Below are positions 26,234 to 34,259 of a DNA stretch of 64,000 bases, in pieces (the stretch's first letter is position 1; each line of letters begins with the position of its first letter). The notes under the pieces were generated by a model. The model made no database searches. It worked only from the letters and a program-made list of their open reading frames with translations, and was not told the DNA's origin. A program made the translations under genes and the position numbers. Source of the stretch: Streptomyces sp. NBC_01233 (lineage in GTDB: Bacteria > Actinomycetota > Actinomycetes > Streptomycetales > Streptomycetaceae); assembly GCF_035989305.1 (NCBI RefSeq), contig NZ_CP108514.1, positions 1,488,001 through 1,552,000 on the forward strand. The letters run 5' to 3'.

Positions 26234-27204
26234 CCTCCACACTGGCCACCGGCACGACAGTGATGGAACCTGCCGCGCACCATCCCGTCGCGCCCCGGCC
26301 CGGCAAGCAGGGGGGCAGCGGCTGGGCCACCCGCGCCCCCCTGCTGCCCGCACTCGTCTTCCTCATCGCGGTCACCCAGCTGCCGTTCGTCGCCACCCTC
26401 GGCATCTCGGCCTTCGACTGGAACTCCCTCGACCCTGACGCCCGCCGTTTCGCCGGGGTCGAAAACTACGTGACGGTCGCCACGGACCCCGCTCTGCGGG
26501 GATCCGTCCTGACCACGGTCCTGCTGACGGCCTCCGTGGTCCTCGCCAGTCTGGTCCTTGGTCTGCTGTTCGCCCTCCTGCTGGACCGGACGTTCTTCGG
26601 CCGGGGGTTCGTCCGCACCCTGCTCATCACACCGTTCCTGCTCGTCCCCGTCTCCGCCGCGCTGCTCTGGAAGCACGCCCTGTACAACCCGGAGTACGGA
26701 CTCCTCAACGGTATGTGGACCTGGGTCGCGGGGCTCTTCGGGGATGAGACCCCGGCCCAGCCGGACTGGATCTCCGACATGCCGATGCTCGCGGTCGCGG
26801 CCTCCCTCATCTGGCAGTGGACCCCGTTCATGATGCTGATCCTGCTCGCCGGCCTGCAGAGCCGACCGGTGGATATGATGGAGGCCGCACGGATGGACGG
26901 CGCCAATGTCTGGCAGACCTTCCGCTACCTCACCGTGCCGCACCTGCGGCGCTACCTCGAACTCGGCATCCTGCTCGGTTCCATCTACATCGTGCAGAAC
27001 TTCGACGCCGTCTTCACTCTGACCTCTGGCGGACTCGGCACCGCCAACCTGCCTTACACCATCTACCAGACCTTCTACCAGGCGCACGAATACGGGCTGG
27101 CCTCCGCCGCCGGTGTTCTTGTCGTGATCGGCACCATGGTGATCGCCACCTTCGCCCTGCGCGTGGTCTCGTCCCTCTTCACTGAGGAGGTGAAGCGCTC
27201 ATGA
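26230..27204 (+). CDS. ABC sugar transporter permease (MalF type)
   Basis: This is a 324-residue integral membrane protein with about six hydrophobic segments (first ~36-58, LLPALVFLIAVTQLPFVATL). The conserved cytoplasmic EAA loop is EAARMDGANVWQTFRYLTVP near 218-240, which docks the ATPase. Its start overlaps the binding-protein stop (ATGA) and its end overlaps the next permease (ATGA), so translation is coupled. It forms the membrane channel with the following permease. Confidence 0.92.
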   Translation: MTSTLATGTTVMEPAAHHPVAPRPGKQGGSGWATRAPLLPALVFLIAVTQLPFVATLGISAFDWNSLDPDARRFAGVENYVTVATDPALRGSVLTTVLLTASVVLASLVLGLLFALLLDRTFFGRGFVRTLLITPFLLVPVSAALLWKHALYNPEYGLLNGMWTWVAGLFGDETPAQPDWISDMPMLAVAASLIWQWTPFMMLILLAGLQSRPVDMMEAARMDGANVWQTFRYLTVPHLRRYLELGILLGSIYIVQNFDAVFTLTSGGLGTANLPYTIYQTFYQAHEYGLASAAGVLVVIGTMVIATFALRVVSSLFTEEVKRS

Positions 27205-28082
27205 CCACCGCGACCGGAAGTGCGCCGCCGCGCCGACCCCTTCCCCCCGCGGCCCGCCGCGCCAATCGCCGGGGCACCGCGCTCGGGCTGGTCGCCTGGC
27301 TGTCGGGCATCCTCTTCTGCCTGCCGGCCGGGTGGATGGTGCTCACCTCGCTCCACTCCGAGCCCGACGCCGCAACCAATCCCCCCTCCTTCACGGCTGC
27401 GATCACCTTCGACAGCTACCGGGAGTTCTTCGGCTCCGGTGGTGGAGCCAGCCCCTGGCCGTCGCTGATCAACTCGGCCACCGCCAGCGTCATCTCCACC
27501 GTTCTCGTGCTGCTGCTCGCACTGCCGGCGGCTTACGCGCTGTCCATCAAGCCGGTCCGCAAGTGGACCAATGTGATGTTCTTCTTCTTGTCGACGAAGA
27601 TGCTGCCTGTAGTCGCCGGGCTCCTGCCCCTCTACCTGTTCGCCAAGAACGTCGGCATGCTGGACAATATCTGGCTGCTCGTCATCCTCTACACGTCGAT
27701 GAACCTGCCGATCGCGGTCTGGATGATGCAGTCCTTCCTGGCCGACGTACCGGTCTCCATCATCGAGGCCGCTCAGGTGGACGGTGCCCGGCTCCCCACC
27801 ATCCTGGCCCGGATCGTCGCTCCCATCGCCGGCCCCGGTATCGCGGCGACCGCCTTGATCTGCTTCATCTTCAGCTGGAACGAGCTGCTGTTCGCCCGGG
27901 TGCTCACCGGCGTGGCCGCACAGACGGCTCCCGTCTTCCTGACCGGTTTCGTCACCAGTCAGGGGCTGTTCCTCGCCCAGTTGTGCGCGGCCTCGGTGGT
28001 CGTCTCCCTGCCGGTACTCGTCGCCGGCTTCGCAGCCCAGGACAAACTCGTCCAGGGCCTTTCCCTTGGAGCAGTCAAATGA
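27201..28082 (+). CDS. ABC sugar transporter permease (MalG type)
   Basis: This 293-residue protein has six predicted membrane segments (first ~27-50, LGLVAWLSGILFCLPAGWMV). Its EAA motif is IIEAAQVDGARLPTILARIV near 188-207. FIFSWNELLFARVLTG is typical of polyol transporters. No ATP-binding subunit is encoded in the operon. In streptomycetes a shared ATPase (MsiK) usually serves such systems, so that is the probable partner. Confidence 0.92.
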   Translation: MTTATGSAPPRRPLPPAARRANRRGTALGLVAWLSGILFCLPAGWMVLTSLHSEPDAATNPPSFTAAITFDSYREFFGSGGGASPWPSLINSATASVISTVLVLLLALPAAYALSIKPVRKWTNVMFFFLSTKMLPVVAGLLPLYLFAKNVGMLDNIWLLVILYTSMNLPIAVWMMQSFLADVPVSIIEAAQVDGARLPTILARIVAPIAGPGIAATALICFIFSWNELLFARVLTGVAAQTAPVFLTGFVTSQGLFLAQLCAASVVVSLPVLVAGFAAQDKLVQGLSLGAVK

Positions 28083-29071
28083 GGGCAGCACTCATCGAGG
28101 CGCCCGGCAAGGTCGGCGTCACCTCCGTCCCCGACCCCACCCCGGGGCCGCGAGACGTGGTGGTCAAGGTCGCCTCCACCGGGCTTTGCGGCACCGACCT
28201 GCACATTCTCCAGGGTGAGTTCGCTCCGCGGCTGCCTGTGATACCCGGCCATGAGTTCGCCGGCGAGATCGTCGCGGTCGGTACCGCAGTCACCGAACTG
28301 TCCGTGGGCGATCGGGTGGCCGTCGACCCATCCCTCTATTGTCACGAGTGCCGCTACTGCCGGGCCGGCCGTGGAAACCTGTGCGAGCGATGGGCAGCCA
28401 TCGGCGTGACCGAACCGGGCGGCGCCGCCGAGTTCGCTGTGGCCCCGGTCGCCAACTGCTTCCGTCTGCCCGAGCACGTCGACGTGCGTGACGCCGCCCT
28501 GATCGAGCCGCTCTCCTGCGCGGTACGCGGCTACGACGTGCTGAACAGCAGCACACTCGGCGCGGAAGTACTGATCTACGGCTCCGGCACGATGGGCCTC
28601 ATGATGCTGGAGCTGGCCAAGCGTACGGGCGCCGCCAGCGTGGATGTCGTGGACATCAACACCGAACGCCTGAGCACGGCGGAGTTGCTGGGCTGCAGCC
28701 GGTCGGCCACCAGCGCCGAGGCGCTGGACCGGCCGGAGGGATGGGACTTCGTGGTGGAGGCCACAGGCAACATCAATGCCATCCAGGACGGCCTCGGCCG
28801 CGTCGCCAAGGGCGGCACCTTCCTCCAGTTCGGGGTCTCCGAGTACGCGGCGGAGGCGGTCATCGAGCCGTACAAGATCTACAATCACGAGATCACCATC
28901 ACCGGTTCCATGGCGGTGCTGCACAGCTACGAGCGGGCCGCCGCCCTGTTCGCCACCGGGCTCCTGGATCCATCTGTTTTCATCAGCGACCGCCTGCCCC
29001 TGGAGCAGTACCCACAGGCCATGGAGCGGTTCAAGGCAGGCCAGGGGCGGAAGATCGTGGTGGAGCCGTGA
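28079..29071 (+). CDS. Zinc-dependent polyol (sorbitol/xylitol-type) dehydrogenase
   Basis: This is a 330-residue medium-chain dehydrogenase. Catalytic zinc ligands are Cys37 (TGLCGTDLH) and His58-Glu59 (IPGHEFAGE). The structural zinc site is Cys88, Cys91, Cys94 and Cys102. The Rossmann motif is GSGTMGLMMLELAKR. It would oxidise an imported polyol to the ketose with NAD(+). Start ATG 28079 overlaps the permease stop. The ketose product could be phosphorylated by the PfkB kinase encoded next, giving a complete uptake-oxidation-phosphorylation route. Confidence 0.9.
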   Translation: MRAALIEAPGKVGVTSVPDPTPGPRDVVVKVASTGLCGTDLHILQGEFAPRLPVIPGHEFAGEIVAVGTAVTELSVGDRVAVDPSLYCHECRYCRAGRGNLCERWAAIGVTEPGGAAEFAVAPVANCFRLPEHVDVRDAALIEPLSCAVRGYDVLNSSTLGAEVLIYGSGTMGLMMLELAKRTGAASVDVVDINTERLSTAELLGCSRSATSAEALDRPEGWDFVVEATGNINAIQDGLGRVAKGGTFLQFGVSEYAAEAVIEPYKIYNHEITITGSMAVLHSYERAAALFATGLLDPSVFISDRLPLEQYPQAMERFKAGQGRKIVVEP

Positions 29072-29994
29072 AGCCTGTCACCGCGCCCCTGCTGGTCATG
29101 GGCGAGGCCCTGACCGACCTCGTTCCGACCAACGACGGCTCGGGCTCCTACATCCCGCTGCCCGGCGGAGCACCGGCCAACGTGGCGGCCGGGTTGGCCC
29201 GCCTGGGCATACCTGTGGCCTTCGTCGGCACGCTGGGTGACGACCGCTTCGGCGGGCAATGTGAGGAGCGGCTCCGCAAGGCCGGAGTCACCCTCGACCT
29301 GTGTGGACATAGCGATCTACCCACAGCCGTCGCCGTGGCCAGCCTGACCGATGCGGGCACACACTACTCATTTTACGTACAAGACACCGCAACGTTCCGG
29401 TTTCCGGCCCGGACAGAGGGGCTCGATCAGTTCGCCGCCGTGTACGTGGGTGGGCTGGCGGCCGTGCTTCCCCAGGCTGCCGACGAGGTCTTCGCCACTG
29501 CCCAGGCGGCGGCCCAGCAGTCGGTACTGGCCGTGGATCCCAACGTGCGAGCAGTACGCGGTCTGGACGAGGCGCAGAGCCGTTTCCGCCTACGGGAGCT
29601 GTGTTCGCTCGCCCAGGTCATCAAGGTCAGCGACGAGGACGCAGCGTGGTTGTGGCCCGGCGAAGAACCGGACAGGGTCTGCCGCAGAATGGCTGATGAG
29701 GGACGTCTAGTGGTCCTGACGCGTGGGGCTCGGGGAAGCAGTGCCTTCCTTCCCTTCGAAGACCGGGTGTCCGTTGAATCCGTTCCTGTCTCGCTGGTCA
29801 ACACCATTGGCGCCGGAGATGCGTTCATGGCGGCGGTCCTTGCCCAGCTCGCCAGGCACGGCGGGTTGGTAGACCGCGATCCCGCGAGCATCACGCACAT
29901 GCAAGCGGCGCAACTGCTCAGGTACGGCTCCTTGATGGCCGCGTGGGTATGCGGGAGGGCAGATGCCGATCTCCCTTCCTCCCTTTCTGACTGA
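29068..29994 (+). CDS. PfkB-family carbohydrate kinase (fructokinase-like)
   Basis: This is a 308-residue ribokinase-fold kinase. The substrate-binding region is LPGGAPANVAAGLARLG, with FVGTLGDDRFGGQ. The ATP/catalytic motif NTIGAGDAFMAA has the catalytic Asp. GTG 29068 overlaps the dehydrogenase stop (GTGA). It most likely phosphorylates the ketose (fructose or related) made by the preceding dehydrogenase. It is the last gene before a strong terminator. Confidence 0.9.
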   Translation: MKPVTAPLLVMGEALTDLVPTNDGSGSYIPLPGGAPANVAAGLARLGIPVAFVGTLGDDRFGGQCEERLRKAGVTLDLCGHSDLPTAVAVASLTDAGTHYSFYVQDTATFRFPARTEGLDQFAAVYVGGLAAVLPQAADEVFATAQAAAQQSVLAVDPNVRAVRGLDEAQSRFRLRELCSLAQVIKVSDEDAAWLWPGEEPDRVCRRMADEGRLVVLTRGARGSSAFLPFEDRVSVESVPVSLVNTIGAGDAFMAAVLAQLARHGGLVDRDPASITHMQAAQLLRYGSLMAAWVCGRADADLPSSLSD

Positions 29995-30051
29995 TTGCCC
30001 CGCCCGAGGCCAGTGCCCGTCCTAACCCCTGCCCCTGGGCCCGCCTGAACC

Positions 30052-30101
30052 CCACCGCCCCGCTGACGCCAAACCTCCCCCGGGGCGCGGCGGGGCGGTG
30101 G
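30052..30101 (+). terminator. Terminator hairpin after the polyol operon
   Basis: A perfect 11-bp stem ccaccgccccg / cggggcggtgg with a 28-nt GC-rich loop lies 58 bases after the kinase stop. It has no U-run. Confidence 0.65.
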
Positions 30102-30471
30102 TCAGTCCCACCTGGGCCGCTGCGCCATGTACCACTCAGGCCGTTGTGCCGTAGGGCCGCCTGTGCCGCGCCGGCTTCCCCGGCATTCCTGATCGGAATG
30201 GGTACTCGCCACTCGTCCAGGGAGCACTCCCGAGGACTCCTGCCTCAATCTTTGGTTGAAGCCCACCACGTTCTCGACGGTCGGCCACACTGTTCGCTCC
30301 GCGGACTACGACCGAATACGAACGCGCGAGTAACAAGAGTCTGGACTCTAGGCAAATACACGACGTGGCGGCCTTGATTTCGCCCGCACCCTCCGGTGAA
30401 CCCCTACCTGGGGTGAATCTCTGCTGGTTGGGGGGCTTGTTCCCAGGCCGCGCCCTGCTACCATCCGGCTG
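30102..30471. other. Upstream region of the SARP-type regulator gene
   Basis: No gene is visible in these 370 bases. There is a perfect small palindrome agagtc-tg-gactct at 30336-30349. The ribosome binding site before ATG 30472 is weak (atccggctg). Possible regulator binding sites were not resolved. Confidence 0.35.
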
Positions 30472-33435
30472 ATGGAATATCGGTTTCTTGGGCCGGTGCA
30501 AGCCTGGCATGCAGGTGTGGAGATACCCCTGGGACCTCCACGTCACCGGGCCGTACTCGCCGTTCTTCTGGCACATGCCGACCAGATCGTTTCCGCAGAT
30601 CGCTTGATTTGGTCCCTGTGGGGTGACAATCCCCCCTCCAAGGCCGTGGCGATGCTGCACGTCCGGATTTCCCAACTGCGCAAAGCGTTGTCGGCAGCGC
30701 CCGTGGATCCCCATATGGTGGTGGCCACGCACGGATCGGGATACGTATTGGCGGCCCAGCCCGAAGCGACCGACGCGGCCGAATTCGAAAGGCTCGCGCT
30801 GGCGGGACGGCGGGCACTGGCCCGCGGCGACAGTCGCACGGCCGGTTCTGTCCTGCGTGAAGGGCTCGGCCTGTGGAAGGGCCGGCCTTTCGGCACGTTT
30901 GCCGATGAGCCGTTCGCACAGGCGATTTCTGTGCGACTGGAAGCATTGCGCCTGGACACCCTGGAAGCGCGGATAGAGTCGGACATCCTCGCCGGCCGCC
31001 ACCGCGAGGTGATCCCCGAGTTGGGCGGCCTCACCCGTGAACATCCGATGAGGGAACGGTTCTGGGCGCAACTCATGCTCTCCCTGTTCCGCGACGGAAG
31101 GCAGGGCGAGGCCCTGCAGGCGTACCAGAGCGCCCGTCAGCGGCTCGTGGGTCTCCTCGGCGTGGAACCGGGACCGGAGTTGCGAGCCCTGCACTCGGCG
31201 ATCCTCAGGCAAGAGGTTCCGCCCGTCCCCGCACAGCCCTACCGGCCACCGCGCGCGACCCCTGCGAGCCCGCCCGGCGAGGCCGTCGGTCGGGAAGCGG
31301 AGCTCGCGGCGCTGCTCCGGCTCACCGGCCGGGAGCGTCTCGTCTCCGTGATCGGACCGGGGGGCGCCGGAAAGAGCCGGCTGCTGTCGGAAGTGGTGGC
31401 CGCTTGCTCCGAATCCTTCCCCGACGGCGTGGTCATGGTGGAACTCGGTGGCCTGCGGGCCGGCGAGTCACCCTCCTCCAGGGTCGCCGCAGCACTCGGC
31501 GTCCGAGGACCTTCTCCACTGCGTCCCGCCCGGCTCATCGGAGAACGGCTGCGGGACGCGGAGCTGCTCCTAGTGCTCGACGACTGCGAGCACTACAGAC
31601 AGCCTGTGGGCCTGCTGGTGCGCGAGCTGTTGGGCCGGGCCGACGGCGTCCATGTCCTGACGGCGGGGTCGCACCCCCTGCACGTTCCCGGAGAGCGTCC
31701 CTTCCCGCTGGCCGGTCTGGCGCTGCCCGCGCCGACGTCCGAGACCGCCGCCACCGTGGGCCGCTCCCCAGCGGCACGGTTCTTCGTGAACCGGGCAGCC
31801 GTCGGCCGACCGGGATTCCGCCTCACCGATGGCAACGCGGTCCATGTCGCACGCGTCTGCCGGGTGCTGGACGGCCTTCCGCTCTTCCTCGAACTGGCCG
31901 CGGGTCATGTCGATGGTCAGAGGGTGGCGGCACTCGCCGAGCGGCTGGAGAAGCATCCGGTTCGGGAGACAGCCGCGTCGCGTGCGGCTGCCGACCCGTC
32001 CGTCTCCACCAGCCTGCCCGCCGCGGTGGAACGAAGCTACGAGCGGCTGGACGGCGCCGTGCGTGAGCTGTTCCATCGGCTGGCGGTCTTCGAGGGCGGG
32101 TTCACGCGGGAGGCCGCGGAGCAGGTCTGCGGCGCTGGGGTGCAGGTCGCCGTGTCACTGGACGCACTGATCGAGGCATCACTCGTCACGACCGGTCGAG
32201 GGGCTGGCGGAGAGGCTCGGTACGCGCTGACGGAGCCCGTGCGGGTATACGCCCGGCGGCAGTTGTGGAAGTGCGGGGAGAGCGCCGAGGTCGCCGTGCG
32301 TCACGCCGCCTACTTCGAGACCCTCGCGACACCGATGCCGGACGATGCACATGAAGCTGAACTCCGTGCGTGGACGCGGCGGATCGAGGCTGAGTATGGC
32401 AACGTTCGGGCCTCGCTCCAGTGGTCAGTCGATCAGCGCGACTCCGCCGCAGCCGTCCGCCTGGCCGCCGCCCTCTCTCCCTTCTGGGACAGGAGGGAAA
32501 TGTATGCCGAAGGACGCCGGCTGCTGGGCAGCGTAGTAGCCCTGCCCGGGCCCGCGGACCCCTCGGAACGGGGCCGGGCCCTGCTGGGCGCGGCATGGCT
32601 GGCGATCGTCCAACATGACCCGGGAGCCGCATTGTCGGCCGCGGAGGAGGCCTGCCGTCTCTTCGACCGCCTGGGCGATCCGACCAGGGCGGCCACCGCA
32701 CTGCTTCATCAGGGGCTGGCGGCACTCACACGCGACGAACACGATTACGCCGAAACGTTCATGCAGCGCGCCTCTGCCTTGGCTGCCGGGGAGGGCGATC
32801 CGCAGCTGGAACTCTGGTTTTCGGTGGTCCGAGCCCTCCACGCCCTCTCCCTGAAGCACTACGACGAGGCCGCCGCGCTGACTGCCCCGGGCAGCCGGGA
32901 AGCGAGCGGGAACCCTGCCGTTCTCGCCTGGCTCGATGTCGTAGGGGGGGCTGCCGCATTCCGCCTGGGAGACTTGCCGAGCGCCGCGGCGAGGCTTCGC
33001 AGGGGCATATGTCTGTTTCAGGGGGCCGCCTCGGCCTGGGGCCTGTCCGTGGCCCTGCTCGTCACGGGTCAGATCGCCGGCCGGGGGGGCGATCACCTGG
33101 CGGCTACCACCCTGTCGGGAGCTGCCGCACATCTACGGGACTCGGTCGACGCCGCCTGGTGGCCGACGGTACTCAGCTGGCACCGGGAGTTGTGCTATCA
33201 AGGCGGAAGGGCCCTCGGCGCTCGGGAGTTCGGGGATGCGCGCTCGTCCGGCCGCGCGCTGTCGGCCGAAGACATGGTCGGGACGGCCTTGGCAACGCTG
33301 AGCAGGGCCGCACGGGCAGCCGATCAGCCCACCGACGTGCCTGCCGTGGAAGGCGCATCAGAACCGCGGAGGCTGCAGGCCGTAAGGGGGGTGACAGTCG
33401 TGATCGCGGCCTCGTGCTCCGTGCAGCACCACTGA
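30472..33435 (+). CDS. SARP/AfsR-type regulator with NB-ARC ATPase and TPR region
   Basis: This is a 987-residue cytoplasmic transcription factor. Residues 1-95 form an OmpR-type winged helix (MEYRFLGPVQAWHAGVEIPL, AMLHVRISQLRKAL, THGSGYVL). Residues ~100-245 form the bacterial transcriptional activation domain (FERLALAGRRALARGD ... FRDGRQGEALQAYQSAR). An AAA/NB-ARC module follows, with Walker A GPGGAGKS near 295 and Walker B LLLVLDDCEHY near 366. The C-terminal half is helical TPR-like. Such proteins activate secondary-metabolite clusters. It is convergent with the Zn-ribbon gene (16-nt gap) and its targets could be the locus at 16-23 kb or the giant-gene region. Confidence 0.9.
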   Translation: MEYRFLGPVQAWHAGVEIPLGPPRHRAVLAVLLAHADQIVSADRLIWSLWGDNPPSKAVAMLHVRISQLRKALSAAPVDPHMVVATHGSGYVLAAQPEATDAAEFERLALAGRRALARGDSRTAGSVLREGLGLWKGRPFGTFADEPFAQAISVRLEALRLDTLEARIESDILAGRHREVIPELGGLTREHPMRERFWAQLMLSLFRDGRQGEALQAYQSARQRLVGLLGVEPGPELRALHSAILRQEVPPVPAQPYRPPRATPASPPGEAVGREAELAALLRLTGRERLVSVIGPGGAGKSRLLSEVVAACSESFPDGVVMVELGGLRAGESPSSRVAAALGVRGPSPLRPARLIGERLRDAELLLVLDDCEHYRQPVGLLVRELLGRADGVHVLTAGSHPLHVPGERPFPLAGLALPAPTSETAATVGRSPAARFFVNRAAVGRPGFRLTDGNAVHVARVCRVLDGLPLFLELAAGHVDGQRVAALAERLEKHPVRETAASRAAADPSVSTSLPAAVERSYERLDGAVRELFHRLAVFEGGFTREAAEQVCGAGVQVAVSLDALIEASLVTTGRGAGGEARYALTEPVRVYARRQLWKCGESAEVAVRHAAYFETLATPMPDDAHEAELRAWTRRIEAEYGNVRASLQWSVDQRDSAAAVRLAAALSPFWDRREMYAEGRRLLGSVVALPGPADPSERGRALLGAAWLAIVQHDPGAALSAAEEACRLFDRLGDPTRAATALLHQGLAALTRDEHDYAETFMQRASALAAGEGDPQLELWFSVVRALHALSLKHYDEAAALTAPGSREASGNPAVLAWLDVVGGAAAFRLGDLPSAAARLRRGICLFQGAASAWGLSVALLVTGQIAGRGGDHLAATTLSGAAAHLRDSVDAAWWPTVLSWHRELCYQGGRALGAREFGDARSSGRALSAEDMVGTALATLSRAARAADQPTDVPAVEGASEPRRLQAVRGVTVVIAASCSVQHH

Positions 33436-33451
33436 TGTGGTGACCGATGGA

Positions 33452-34213
33452 TCAGGCCGGCCGGACACGGCCCGGAAGAGACGGCCGAGGAGCCGCGACC
33501 CGGTCCGCGACGGAGAACAGGGTCCCGCAACCAGTACAGGTTGCCCGGCCGAACAAGTGCGTCAGCCTGTGGGCGACCATGTGCTGTCCGGCGGAGGCTG
33601 CCTCTTCGTACAGCCGGCGCCCTGGCCCCTGCAGGTCTTCCGCCCCCACCGGCCGCAAGGGGGCGCGCACCACATGCGTGGAGGCGTAGTCGTCGTCGCA
33701 GGAGAAGAACCCCTGGGCGCCGAGCACGATGAAGAGGCTCATCCCGCAGTAGGGGCAGTCAACCTCGTACTCCCCCTCCGCGAGGTGATCGAGCCGCTCG
33801 TCCCAGACGGCCACGCCTTGGAAGGACAGCGCCGCCTGGAGCAGGAATATGTACTCCTCCGGTTCCAGTGACAGGCGAAGGCACGGCGCAGTGAGGCGCG
33901 CGAGTTCGGCGATCTCTTCGGCCCAAACCGCACACGCCGTGTCACCCTCGGGCGAACGGCGCATGCACGCCACGATCGGTCCTGCCGCGATGAGGACCCA
34001 AGGCCGATCCGCCGGTTCCCGGGCGGCCGCAATCGCGACCAGTCGGCTCAGGGCGGCGAAGCTGGCCGAGAACACCGTGTCCAGCCGCGGACAGAGCCGG
34101 TCCATCAGCTCGGCCCAGGCCTCTTGCGGATCGGCCTCGAACCGGTCGAGGAGTTCCGGAATCCCCGCGGCCGATCCGTGGGCGTCCTTGAGCATCGACC
34201 AGTCGGTCTGCAC
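33452..34213 (-). CDS. Zn-ribbon protein of unknown function
   Basis: This 253-residue protein uses GTG 34213, chosen because gggagg lies just upstream and the longer frame overlaps the preceding gene. A mostly helical N-terminal half (LLDRFEADPQEAWAELMDRL) is followed by VDCPYCGMSLF near 160 and CTGCGTLF near 235. These are two CxxC knuckles that probably form one zinc ribbon. It is the last gene of the - strand run and starts 46 nt after the 900-residue ART-like protein. A partner, chaperone or immunity role for that protein is possible but not shown by sequence. The family was not recognised. Confidence 0.7.
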   Translation of the reverse strand: MQTDWSMLKDAHGSAAGIPELLDRFEADPQEAWAELMDRLCPRLDTVFSASFAALSRLVAIAAAREPADRPWVLIAAGPIVACMRRSPEGDTACAVWAEEIAELARLTAPCLRLSLEPEEYIFLLQAALSFQGVAVWDERLDHLAEGEYEVDCPYCGMSLFIVLGAQGFFSCDDDYASTHVVRAPLRPVGAEDLQGPGRRLYEEAASAGQHMVAHRLTHLFGRATCTGCGTLFSVADRVAAPRPSLPGRVRPA

Positions 34214-34259
34214 TGAGGATGACACCTCCCGGCCTGCTGGCCGATTGTCGTATGTGTCG

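Noticed and set aside
30136..31212. 358-codon - strand frame over the SARP gene
   Set aside because: The + strand frame has clear winged-HTH and BTAD motifs. The - frame has none.
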